Part shown: in pieces, positions 21,652 to 32,119 of the stretch | Numbering within the stretch: position 1 is the first letter of the stretch | Layout of the letters: the number at the start of each line of letters is the position of its first letter | Source: Schistocerca nitens | Taxonomy: Eukaryota; Arthropoda; Insecta; Orthoptera; Acrididae | Direction: 5' to 3' | Assembly (NCBI RefSeq): GCF_023898315.1 | Contig: NC_064621.1 | Coordinates: 128,214,521-128,278,520, forward strand | Length of the DNA: 64,000 nt | The notes under the pieces: model-generated | The model's database searches: none | Seen by the model: only the letters and a program-made list of their open reading frames with translations | Told to the model about the DNA's origin: nothing | Program-made: the position numbers and the translations under genes

Positions 21652-24458
21652 CTTAATATAAATACGGGTTTCACATTGACCTATATTTGTAATGTAATGT
21701 AAACAATTAAAAAAAAAGGCGAGTCAAATGTTTCGTGAAATCATCTATATAAATGTAACAAATAAAATAGATTACAGAAATATGTCATGCCCCTCTGATT
21801 GATGTTCGAAGCTATATACAGTAAATGGGACTACACAATTCACCAGACAAGCGTCCTTTAGAAATCTTTAAATTTCTGTGATTGTAAGTTAAACATCGAA
21901 CTTTAAAGTCTCAACAGGCAACTCATTGGTGCACATGATTTTGAGCACCATTCGAAGATACATCAAATGTTTCTGTAATATATTTTCACACTTTCTCACA
22001 AATCATTTCAGAAAATGTTTGATCATTTTTTTCCAACGAAATCGTATTTCAATTTTTTTTCACAGCTAAATATCAGATCAACATATTTTTTTATGCCCAG
22101 ATCTACGAAGGCTCTAAGAGATGACCTTTTCGATGCTTCATTTACACAGCTAGCAGCAGCTTTTGGTGAAATATTTCAATTTTCCCTCAAATCACCAATT
22201 AAGATTTTAAATTACATATATTACATTCAAGCATTTTTTTCAGCACTAGATCTCACATTGGTCAATTTGATACCGTGTTTGCCGGTTCCTCATTCGTCGT
22301 TTTGGTATGAAAATTCGAACAAGTCTCCACAGTCAAATCTTCCCTCAGATAACCAGTTAAGATTTTCTCAGTCGCTTTGATTCTTTTCAAGTATTTAAAT
22401 TATTTTTCTTTTTTTTTTTAAAAAAAAAGAAAAATTAGACCTCACACCTGTCATCGCCCATTTGCACATTCCTCATTCCTCAATTGGCTATCGTAATTCG
22501 GATAAATGGCCATTCTTCCATTTCTAGGTAGTCTAGTTCTCTCTCCGCTCCAATACCTGACCAAAAGTCATGTCCATCGGCAAAGAAGTTCAATAAATCG
22601 TTTGCACATACTCTCTGTTTCCTCCCAATCTCGTTTCGTATCATTTGTACAGAAATTTATTTAAAAATTATTGTTGCAGATTGTCGTTTTTTTATCAGCA
22701 CTAAAAAGGCAGCTTGCTAGAAGAATAGTAGGAGTGACTAACTTTTCCAGTCTGAACTATCGTTAAACGTTCTCCACAGAGCATCAAGGAAAATAGTTCT
22801 GAATATAACAAATTTCTTTCTTTAGCCAAAGTGCTCTTAAACTCTTCCAAAAAAAAAAGAAAAAAAAAGTCACTCATTGTTTAAAATATTCTGTAACTAT
22901 TTCCCATGTCTTCTCGGGTTGTAAAAATAAAATTTATTAGTTGATAAAAGTAATCTCCGTCATACTAGTAAAATCGTTCCACTATTCTCAGATATTATTT
23001 AAATCCACATTAATGAGCGTCTTGTTCTTGGCGTTAACATTAACATTACCCATTTTACTCAGCTCGTCCTAAATTTGATTGCTATTTTTACAATATCTCA
23101 GTACTAACTGTACTAATTTGATCTTTCAAGAAATAAAAGTTCTCATGTCTCAACAATGATCAGAAATTACTGGAACAATACGTGAGCGTTTCACTGGATA
23201 GCGATTGCCTTCCACGTATTCATCTGGTGACCGGGCATTCGCCATGGCGCGGTCTTTAGAGGCATCACAATTTTCCCTGGTGATTAGCCATTACGTAAAC
23301 AAAGAAAAACCAAGACACAACTTTTTGCAGCCGTAAAGGAAGCGCACGTAGCGATGCAACATTTCTGAAACAGTGAGGTGCTAAATCTTGGGAACCAGTT
23401 ATTATTTTATATAGTAACTTCATTTTTCTTGATGACTTCTATTTAGGGCTATTACGGCGCTGTTCCACCCAGGCGAAAAAATGAAACCAACGTACGCTTA
23501 GGCGGAACATTAGCACACACGATTGGAGGCAATCTGTGTAACATTTAAAAAATTTCAATCCTCATTTTAAGAATGGAAATCAAACATTTTATGCTCTTTC
23601 TAGTCATGGATCATACATTACATTCAGTGGAGTAAGTATTACATTGTTTATTTCCAGTCACATACGTCAGTCGAGAATCAGAATACTTTACGGTAGACAG
23701 TAAAGTCGACACCTTTTACAAGCAGTGACTGCAACAGCGACTGAAGAAAGGTCTGTACACAAGCTTTTCTGATACGTTTCCGCAGTCTTGCTACGGTATC
23801 TACCCAGAGTGGTATCGGCGCTTCTAAGGCAGCCAACTTAATGTGTGCATGGTTTCCTCTCTCTGTCAGCGTCAGAAGAGGTGTCACAAACAGCACAAAC
23901 TACTATGAAATTTTATTGCATTTATCGAGCTAGTATAGGCGTTTCACTGTATCAGCATAAGTGGGCATTTCAAGGTGTTTCAGGAGAACTTCCACGGTCC
24001 AAATCTCCTCGCAATTACCGTCTCATTTCATGAGAATATGCAGGCTGTCATAGGTGCCAATCGGAAAGCGAAGACACTCACCCTTAAAGGGTCGGGTCAA
24101 ACAAGGGTACTACGCTAGTTAGCATATTCTCAGTGCTGTTTCTGAGCTATGCATTTAGAGGCTGTAGTAACTGTATGTATTTGCAAACAAGAGTCAATGG
24201 TATTCATTTTACATTTATCTCGCATTAACGCAGAAACCAAAGCGACTAAAGCATTAGTGCGTGAATTCCTACATCGGCATCGTCCAAAGTCGGTTGTGTA
24301 ACGGTCAGATTATCACGTCTTGATGCCTTTGACACGATGTGTACTAAAGAGACAACTGAAAGTTCATCCATGGCCCATAATGGGGAAATACAATGCGTAA
24401 CAGTTGTAAAACATGTGTTGCAGAAACTACGGTGTGTATCAATGGGCATCACTTTCAG
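21652..24458. other. no gene recognised, AT-rich
   Basis: 2.8 kb, the longest quiet stretch apart from the window's last part. It contains a T-rich/A-rich palindrome at 22403-22434 (T5 C T11 against A9 G A5) and an A-rich tract at 22849-22869. A frame at 22015-22380 is Phe/Ser-rich and not convincing. The target-duplication arm of the next SINE is at its right edge. Confidence 0.5.
22403..22434. repeat. poly-T/poly-A palindrome
   Basis: TTTTTCTTTTTTTTTTT followed directly by AAAAAAAAAGAAAAA: a self-complementary tract able to form a hairpin; also prone to sequencing error. Confidence 0.8.
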
Positions 24459-24660
24459 TTCAAATGATTCAAATGGCTCTGAGCACTATGGGACTTAACA
24501 TCTGAGGTCATCAGTCACTTAGAACTTAGAACTACTTAAACCTAACTAACCTAAGGACATCACACACATCCATGCCCGAGGCAGGATTCGAATCTGCGAC
24601 CGTAGCGGTCACGCGGTTCCAGACTGAAGCGCCTAGAACCGCTCGGCCACACCGGCCCGC
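24459..24660 (-). repeat. tRNA-derived SINE (family A), minus copy with target duplication
   Basis: The reverse complement runs from CCGGTGTGGCCGAGCGG through GCAGATTCGAATCCTGCCTC to CAGAGCCATTTGAATCATTT. TCACTTTCAG flanks it on both sides (24449-24458 and 24661-24670). Confidence 0.9.
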
Positions 24661-24670
24661 TCACTTTCAG

Positions 24671-24821
24671 TATTACGACTGATGGACTAAGCATGCATCC
24701 CCCGACGGCCTGTCCAGAAGGTGGCAGGCATCAAACAGCACATAATCACGGCGGTCAAGAACTGAACCTTTATAAAACATTAAAAATTAAAGAAAAACAG
24801 TGCTATGTTGGATTTGGTCAT
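24671..24821. other. spacer
   Basis: Unassigned short spacer. Confidence 0.4.
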
Positions 24822-26629
24822 GTGACCGGGCCAAATATCTCACGAAATACGGGTCAAACGAAAAAACTACTAAGAACGAAACCTGTCTAGCTTGAAGGGG
24901 GAAACCCGATGGCGCTATGATTGGCCCTTTATTATATATTCGTGTAGTACGTAAAGAAATATGAATGTTTTAGTTGGACAACATTTTTTGCTTTCTGATA
25001 GATGGTGCTGTAATAGTCACAATCATATAGTTCACAATTTTAGACGAACAGTTGGTAACAGGTAGGTTTTTTTAAATTAAAATACAGAACTTAACTACGT
25101 TTGAACACTTTATTTCGGTTGTTCCAATATGATTCATGTACCTTTGTGAACTTATCATTTCTGAGAACACATGCTGTTACAGCGTGATTACCTGTAAATT
25201 TCACATTAATGCAGTAAATGCTGAAAATGATGTGAGTCAACCTCAATGCATTTGGCAATACGTGTAACGACATTCCTCTCAACAGGGAGTAGTTCGCCTT
25301 TCGTAATGTTCGCACACCCATTGACAATGCGCTGACGCATGCTGTCAGGCGTTGTCGGTGGATCACGATAGCAAATATCCTTCAACTTTCCCCACAGAAA
25401 GAAATCCGGGGACGTCAGATCCGGTGAACGTGCGGACCATGGTATGGTGCTTCGACGACGTATCCACCTGTCAAGATATATGCTATTCATTACCGCTTCA
25501 ACCGCACGCTAGCTATGTGCTGGACATCCATCATGTTGGAAGTACATCGCCATTCTGTCATGCAGTGAAACATCTTGTAGTAACATCGGTAGAACATTAC
25601 GTAGGAAATCAGCATACATTGCACCATTTAGATTGCCATCGATAAAATGGGGGCAAAACATCCTTCCTCACATAATGCGCTCCATACCCGCCAAGATCGC
25701 TGATGTTCCACTTGTCGCAGCCATCGTGGATTTGCCGTTGCCCAATAGTGCGTATTATGCCGGTTTACGCTACCGCTATTGGTGAATGACGCTTCGTCGC
25801 TAAATAGAAAGCGTGCAAAAAATCTGTCATCGTCCCGTAATTTCTCTTGTGCCAAGTGGCAGAACTGTACACGACGTTCAAAGTCGTCGCCATGCAATTC
25901 CTGATGCTTAGAAATATGGTACGGGTGCAATCGACGTTGATGTAGCATTCTCAACACCGACGTTTCTGTGATTCCCGATTCTCGCGCAATTTGTCTGCTA
26001 CTGATGTGAGGATTAGCCCCGACAGCAGCTAAAACACCCACTTAGGCATCATCATTTGTTGCAGGTCCTGGTTAACGTTTCACATGTGGCTGAACACTTC
26101 CTGTTTCCTTAAATAACATAAATATTCGGCTAACGATCCGGACACTTGGGTGATGTCGTCCAGGATACCGAGCAGCATACATAGCACAAGCCCGTTGGGC
26201 ATTTTGATCACAATAGCCGTACATCTTAACGATATCGATCTCTTCCGCAATTGGTAAACGGTCAATTTTAACACGGGTAATGTATGACGAAGCAAATACC
26301 GTCCACACTGGTGGAATGTTACGTGATACCTGGTTTTTATGTGTTTGTGAGTATTACAGCGCCATCTATCACAAAGCGAAAAAAGTGGTCCAACTGAAAC
26401 ATTCATATTTATTTACGTACTACACGTACATATAATAAAAAATTGGGGTTCCTATTTAAAAAAACCCAATTGATATCCGTTTGACCTGGGGCAGCGCCAT
26501 CTAATGGGCCAACCATAGCGCCATCTGTTTTCCCCCTCCAAGCTAGACGATTTTCGATCTTTGTCGTTTTTTCGTTTGATGGTTATTTCGTGAGATATTT
26601 GGCCCGATCACTATCAATGGACCACCCTG
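24822..26629 (-). mobile_element. long-TIR Tc1/mariner element (family L), copy 2
   Basis: Left arm starts GTGACCGGGCCAAATATCTC; right arm ends CACTATCAATGGACCACC. The arms pair over more than 200 bp, with gaps: a block of the left arm between TTGGCCC and TTATTATATATTC is missing relative to copy 1. Same orientation as copies 1 and 3. Confidence 0.8.
25200..26293 (-). pseudogene. family L transposase (copy 2)
   Basis: Starts about 26270 with IDRLPIAEEIDIVKMYGYC and the DUF4817-like HTH (AQRACAMYAARYPGRHH). After a break near 26040 it continues with HISSRQIARESGITETSVL and ARFLFSDEASFTNSGSVN (first catalytic Asp). Further breaks follow. The C-terminal end reads WSARSPDLTSPDFFLWGKLK (third acidic site region) and ELLPVERNVVTRIAKCIEV. 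Better preserved than copy 1 at the C-terminal end, but in at least three frames. Inactive. Confidence 0.75.
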
Positions 26630-27104
26630 AATACATCGACGAAGCAGTGAGAGAAATAAATGAAGTCTCTGTATGTCCATCTTTTCAGAGATGGTTGGGG
26701 GAGGGGGGGGCTCGGCTGTTCAGAATGTCAAATCAAACAGCTTTCAGCCGTCTAGTTCCCAAACTGTTATTTTATTTGGCTACCATTTTAGGCTATGTAC
26801 TACTCCATCTTCAGACCCCCTGACCGACATGTAGAAGGATTATAATCTCGGTTGCGGTCAGAATTAAAAGGCTGACACCTATAGATTTCTGCCTGATACA
26901 GCGATCACTTGAACTATGGTCAGTCGAGCATCAATGTCCGATCGTCTTGCGACCCTATGTTCTCGTGACTACCGCAGTCAGCAATCGTGTACAATCGTTT
27001 CATTCCTGCAAAATCTTTCTCCAGTATAGCAGAAGGATCACCGAGCTTCTCGTAGGCCTATTAAGCAATAGCGGGTCTTAAATCGCAAAATAGGTTCGAA
27101 CATG
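26630..27104. other. no gene recognised
   Basis: Spacer of about 475 bases with a short G-rich run near 26699-26709. Nothing supported. Confidence 0.5.
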
Positions 27105-27720
27105 CCCTTTGAATTAACCAACGTACTTAGGAGTAATACACAAAGTGTCCATACTCTTCGTTCAGTTCCATTCTATACCGCTGCAACTGACGGTGGAATA
27201 ATGTCTGCAACTTCAGACATTTTGCTGTTCGCACAATCACATCTTCCCCGTGCTTTATGTCTACAAAACTGTCACAAAGTGCTTCTTGAAGTATAGAAGA
27301 ATGAACCCAGTCTGTTGGGCGTTGTAATTTTTTGCTCTTTAACTGTCAACTAAACCTTTAAATCACCTGGAATTGTAACATCGTTTCAAGCAAATCTGCG
27401 GTACCCGTCGATTGTGCAAGTGCATAATAGAATTCTCACCCCTCTCTTCTGTCATTCGGGCTCACTTATAAGGCAGGTGGACGATACGTAGGTAGTCTGC
27501 CCTGTTTTTGTGCACACTGCCTCTGGACCTGTGAACGTCCTTCATATCCCCGAAGAAAGAGCGATTGTTAACCAGAGCTGACGACACGACAGTGCTGAAG
27601 AGACGCGTGCCGACCGAAAAATGCCAAACCGTAATAGTGAATTACAGAGGGGCCGAGCGGATAACGCTTCTGCATGAAGTCAGGAGTCGTCTGGAAGCGC
27701 TCGTGGCGCTAAGAAAACAT
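27105..27720. repeat. diverged dispersed repeat, copy 2
   Basis: Direct-orientation relative of 16290-17107: TCCATACTCTTCGTTCAG, GAAGAATGAACCCAGTCTGT, AGAATTCTCACCCCTCTCTTC and CTCTGGACCTGTGAACGTCC match blocks there. Family unknown. Confidence 0.45.
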
Positions 27721-28258
27721 TATTATTCAGTGAATCCTTTATTTTGACAACTTTTACAAAGGGTGATGCACTGTTGGCCGTAGTTGCCTCCTGCCCTGGT
27801 CACGGACAGACTCACGATGTCGGACGCTGCGCCAGTCCTTGCGCCTGCGTCTAAGCGAGACGTCGTTCCACTTGCGCCAATACGGGTGCTTCGCCTACCC
27901 TGGTGCAGCATGGACGGTTACTACCGGGTGAGGGAGTGTACTCGATCCCACTCCGTGTCTCTTCTTCCCTGGACCACCCCATCCGCAGTGTGGTATAGGC
28001 GGCAGGCATTGAACTCAGTACTGCCGGCGTGGTAGGCCCCGCACCCGGATGCGCTTGGGCGTACCGGACTGTGATCAGAAAGGAGCCCTGGTCGTCGTCT
28101 TCAGCCCCAGACTCGTCCGTGGAGTTCAGCTCTGCGTCACTCCACGGCTAGCTGGTGCTGCCTGTTTGATCTGAAACAAGACTTACTCAAACAAGGACAT
28201 GGAAAGGAATGTCATCGACACGGATTCTATCTTTACCACTGACCTGAACCGTTCTTTC
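27721..28258. other. no gene recognised
   Basis: GC-richer spacer of about 540 bases; open frames on both strands lack recognisable domains. Confidence 0.5.
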
Positions 28259-28317
28259 TACACTACTAGCCATTAAAATTCCTACACCAAGAAGAAATGC
28301 AGATGATAAACGGGTAT

Positions 28318-29990
28318 TCATTGGACAAATATACTACAACTGAGATGTGATAACATTTTCACCCAATTTTGGTGCATAGATCCTAAAAAATCAGTACCCA
28401 GTAAAACCACTTCTGGTCGTGATAACGGCCTTGATACGCCTGGGTATTGAGTCAAACAGAGATGGGATGGCGTGTATAGGTGCAGCTGTCCATCCAGCTT
28501 CAACACGATACCACAGTTCATGAAGAGTAGTAACTGGCGTATTGTGACGAGCCAGTTGCTCGGCCACCAATGACTAGACGTTTCCAATCGGTGAGAGATC
28601 TGGAGAATGTGCTGGCCAAGGCAGCATTCGAACATTTTCTGTATCCAGAAAGGCCCTTACAGGACCTGCAACATGCGGTAGTGCATTATGTAAGTAGGCT
28701 GTTTAGGTTTTTTTATTGGTAACGCCACCTCAGTATGAAAATCACTGGCTGTGCCGTGTGCAGTCTGTGGCTGCTTTGCATTGTTGTAATACTCAACCAT
28801 TGTAGTGTTAGGCAGCTGGCTGTGAACAGCGCGTAGCGCTGGGCAGTTGGAGGTGAGCCGCCAGCAGTGGTGGATGTGGGGAGAGAGATGGCGGAGTTTT
28901 GTAATTTGTCATGATATCAAGGTAAATACATTGTTTGTTCTCTATTAATATCTTTCATTTGCTAACTATCCCTATCAGTAGTTAGTGCCTTCCATAGTTT
29001 GAATCTTTTATTTAGCTGGCAGTAGTGGCGCTTGCTGTATTGCAGTAGTGGGAGTAACCAAGATTTTTGTGAGGTAAGTGATTTCTGAAAAGTACAGGTT
29101 AATGTTAGTCAGGGCCATTCTCTTGTAGAGAATTTTGAAAGTCAGATTGCGTTGCGTTAACAAAATATTGTGTGTGGAAAGTCAGATTGCGTTGCGCTAT
29201 AAATATTGTGTGTCAGGTTAAGGACAGTTATCTAAATTAGTTCAAAAGGGGACGTTTCAATTATCCTGCTGAAATGAAGGGTTTCGCAGAGATTGAATGA
29301 AGGGTAGAGCCACGGGTCGCAACACATATGAAATGTAGCGTCCACTGTTCTAAATTCCGTCAATGCGAACAAGAGGTGACCGAGACGTATAACCAATGGC
29401 ACCCCATATCATCACGCCGGGTGATACACCAGTATGGCGATTACGAATACACGCTTCCAATGTCCGGTCTCCGCGATGTCGCCAAACACGGATTCGACCA
29501 TCATGGTGCTCTAAACAGAACCTGGATTCATCCAAAAAAATGACGTTTTACCATTCGTGCACCGAGGTTCGTCGTTGAATACACCATCGCAGACGCTCCT
29601 GTCTGTGATGCAGCGTCAAGGGTAACCGCAGCCATGGTCTCCGAGCTGATAGTTCATGCTGCTGCAAACGTCGTCGAACTGTTCGTGCAGATGCTTGTTG
29701 TCTTGCAAACGTCCCCATCTGTTGACTCATGGATCGAGACGTGGCTGCACAATCCGCTACAGCCATGCGGATAAGATGCGTGTCATCTCGACTGCTAGTG
29801 ATATGAGGCCGTTGGGATCCAGCATGGCGTTCCGTATTACTCTCCGGAACCCACCGATTCTATATTCTGGTAACAGTCATTGGATCTCGACCAACGCGAC
29901 CAGTAATGTCGCGATACGCTAAACCGTAATCGCGATAGTCTACAATCCGACCTTCATCAAAGTCGGAACCGTGATGGTACGCATTTCTCG
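28318..29990 (-). pseudogene. Tc1 transposase, family C copy 2 (interrupted)
   Basis: Minus-strand fragments include SRSMSQQMGTFARQQASART and LSARRPWLRLPLTLHHRQER from the N-terminal region. MDESRFCLEHHDGRIRVWRH stands at the first catalytic site (DESRF). C-terminal fragments lie on the other side of the LTR-like insertion. Multiple frameshifts. Inactive. Confidence 0.75.
28689..29259 (+). mobile_element. LTR-like unit (TG...CA), copy 2, inside a Tc1 element
   Basis: 571 bp from TGTAAGTAGGCTGTTTAGG to GGGGACGTTTCA, flanked by ATTA (28685-28688 and 29260-29263). Shares ends and most internal blocks with copy 1, including GAGGTGAGCC, GTGGTGGATGTGGGGAGAGA and the splice-donor consensus GAG|GTAAGT at 29071-29079. 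A 22-bp block GGAAAGTCAGATTGCGTTGC (and two more bases) is nearly duplicated near 29136 and 29175. The preserved empty site proves insertion. Confidence 0.8.
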
Positions 29991-30239
29991 TCCATACACG
30001 AGACATCACAACAACGTTTCACCAGGCAACGCCGGTCAATTGTTGTTTGTGTATGGGAAATCGGTTGGAAACTTTCCTCATATCAGCACGTTGTAGGTGT
30101 CGCCACCGGCGCCAACCTTGTGTGAATGGTCTGAAAAGTTAATAATTTGCATATCACAGCATCTTCTTCCTGTCGGTTAAATTCCGCGTCTGTATCACGT
30201 CATCTTCGTGGTGGAGCAATTTTAATGGTCTGTAGTGTA

Positions 30240-30570
30240 CTTGGGCAACGGCCCTGCCACAGTGGATACACCGGTTCCCGTGAGATTACCGAAGTTAATC
30301 GCTGTCGGGCGTGGCCGGCACTTGGATGGGTGACCATCCAGCCGCCATGCGCTGTTGCCATTTTTCGGGGTGCAGTCAGTCTCGTGATGCCAATTGGGGA
30401 GCTACTCGACCGAATAGGAGCGGCTCCGGTCAAAGGAAACCATCACAACCACCGGGAGAGCAGTGTGCTGACCACACTCCCCTCCTATCCGCATCCTCAA
30501 CTGAGGATTACACGGCGGTCGGATGGTCCCGATGTGCCACTTGTGGCCTGAAGACGGAGTGCGGGATGAG
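30240..30570 (+). repeat. 5S-rRNA-derived SINE
   Basis: 30245-30360 closely follows a 5S ribosomal RNA: AACGGCCCTGCCAC, ATACACCGGTTC, GATTACCGAAGTTAATC, GTCGGGCGTGG, then CACTTGGATGGGTGACCATC and GCTGTTGCC. AAGTTAA and GGATGGGTGAC fall at the 5S internal promoter (box A / box C region). A non-5S body follows (CTCGTGATGCCAATTGGGG ... GCCTGAAGACGGAGTGC). It is a SINE head, not a functional 5S gene: the 3' half deviates and the unit is single. It abuts the right TA of Tc1 copy 2. Confidence 0.8.
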
Positions 30571-31054
30571 TAGTGTACTTGGAGCTGGGGCTCCAGTATT
30601 TAAAGAGCTCTGCATAGTTCTGTGACGTGCGGTTTACTAGCGATGACCACATGTGGCCTCGTTATTTTATTACCCTTGCTTTAATTCTCTCTTAGCAACT
30701 AGTTAAATTGAGTGTATTCCCTAGCCGTGTCTATTGCTTCTTGCGGCATCTCGCCGTCGGGCTGTCCTCTCTTTTCCCACTGCTTGAGATCTCTCTCACT
30801 CAGCTACTGCAGAGTTGGAAACAGTGCTGCCCGTCTGTCTTGCATCACCGTACTTCCGCGTCCGCCGCTAATCGTGGCGTAACCAGCCTATCTTACGTCA
30901 TGGTGGTTGAACTAAGTTAAAAATTTTATAATTTGCCACCTGTATTACTCTGTGGCGTAATAGAATGCAACGTCGCGCTGTACCGGTATTTCAGAGAAGG
31001 AAGGACCGAGCAAAGCCGACGCACGCCGTGTCTCGGTCCGCACGCAGCCAACAC
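30571..31054. other. no gene recognised
   Basis: Spacer of about 480 bases. Confidence 0.5.
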
Positions 31055-31168
31055 AAAATGGTTCAAATGGCTCTGAGCACTATGGGACTTAACTTCTGAG
31101 GTCATCAGTCACCAAGAACTTAGAAGTACTAAAACCTAACTAACCTAAGGACATCACACAAAGCCATG
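31055..31168 (-). repeat. SINE family A, truncated minus copy
   Basis: The reverse complement contains CATGGCTTTGTGTGATGTCC, the CTTAGGTTAGTTAGG body and the CAGAGCCATTTGAACCATTT end. The tRNA-like head is missing. The break falls exactly where family L copy 3 begins. Confidence 0.85.
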
Positions 31169-31801
31169 CGCTATTTGTCTGCTACTGATGTGCGGATTAT
31201 CCGCGACAGCAGCTAAAACACGTACTTGGGCTTCATCATTTGTTGCAGGTCGTGGTTGACGTTTCACATATGGTTGAATACTGTTTCCTTAAATAACGTA
31301 ACTATCCGGCGAACGGTTCCGACACTTGGATGACGTCGTCCAGGATACCGAGCAGCATACATAGAACACGCCCATTGGGCAGTTTGATCTCAATAGCCGT
31401 ACATCAACACGATATCGACCTTTTCCGCAATTGGTAAATGGTCCATTTTAACACGGGTAATGTATCACGAAGCAAATACTGTCCACACTGGTGGCATGAT
31501 ACGTGATACCACGTTCTTATATGTTTGTATTACAGCGCCATCTATCACAAAGCGAAAAAAGTAGTCCAACTAAAACATTGATATTTATTTACGTACTACA
31601 CGAACATGTAATAAAAAATTGGGGTTCCTCTTAAAAAAACGCAGTTGATGCGTTTGACCTATGGCAGCGCCATCTAGCGGGCCAATCATAGCGCCATCAT
31701 GTGCCCCCCTTCAAGCTAGACGAGTTTCGTTCTTTGTAGTTTTTTCGTTTGACGATTATTTCGTGAGAAATTTCGCCCGGTCACTATCAATTGACCACCC
31801 T
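31169..31801 (-). mobile_element. long-TIR Tc1/mariner element (family L), copy 3, truncated
   Basis: Keeps only the transposase 5' part and the right terminal arm, ending CACTATCAATTGACCACC. Blocks CAGCGCCATCTATCACAAAG, CTACACGAACATGTAAT and CTTCAAGCTAGACGAG match copies 1 and 2. The N-terminal coding part (CAGCATACATAGAACACGCC antisense) is present but frame-broken. The left arm and the catalytic region are gone. Confidence 0.8.
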
Positions 31802-32117
31802 GTAGATATACATATTTCGTTTGGAAAAGGTGCTACTCACCGAAATCTCATACAACAATCTTGTGTATACCAGTGAAATTTTAAGGAGTCTCCCCAAATT
31901 TTATGGCTACTGTACACTAAAATTTGTATTTTATGCAAATAAATTTGATAAGATTAGGAAGTGGGTAACGTCTCTATATCAGCCACTAAAATAAAAGTTT
32001 ATGAGTTAAGTCTATTCTTTTAAGCTCTATCTCCTCACTGGCTCGATGCGGCCCACCGCGATTGCTCTCTTGCACTAACCTCTTCGTCTCACTGTAGCAC
32101 CTCCACCCTATATCTTC
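31802..32117. other. no gene recognised
   Basis: Short AT-rich spacer. Confidence 0.5.
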
Positions 32118-32119
32118 TA

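Larger units (their letters stand above)
28261..30237 (-). mobile_element. Tc1-like element (family C), copy 2, split by an LTR-like unit
   Basis: Left end CACTACTAGCCATTAAAAT, right end TTTTAATGGTCTGTAGTG, TA at 28259-28260 and 30238-30239. Without the 571-bp insertion at 28689-29259 and its 4-bp duplication, the element is about 1.40 kb. The intact copies show the empty site as GCATTATCCTGCTG. Confidence 0.9.

Noticed and set aside
22015-22380. 121-codon plus frame
   Set aside because: Phe/Ser-rich product of T-rich DNA.
30245-30360. Functional 5S rRNA gene
   Set aside because: The 3' half departs from 5S and it is joined to a SINE body; single unit.
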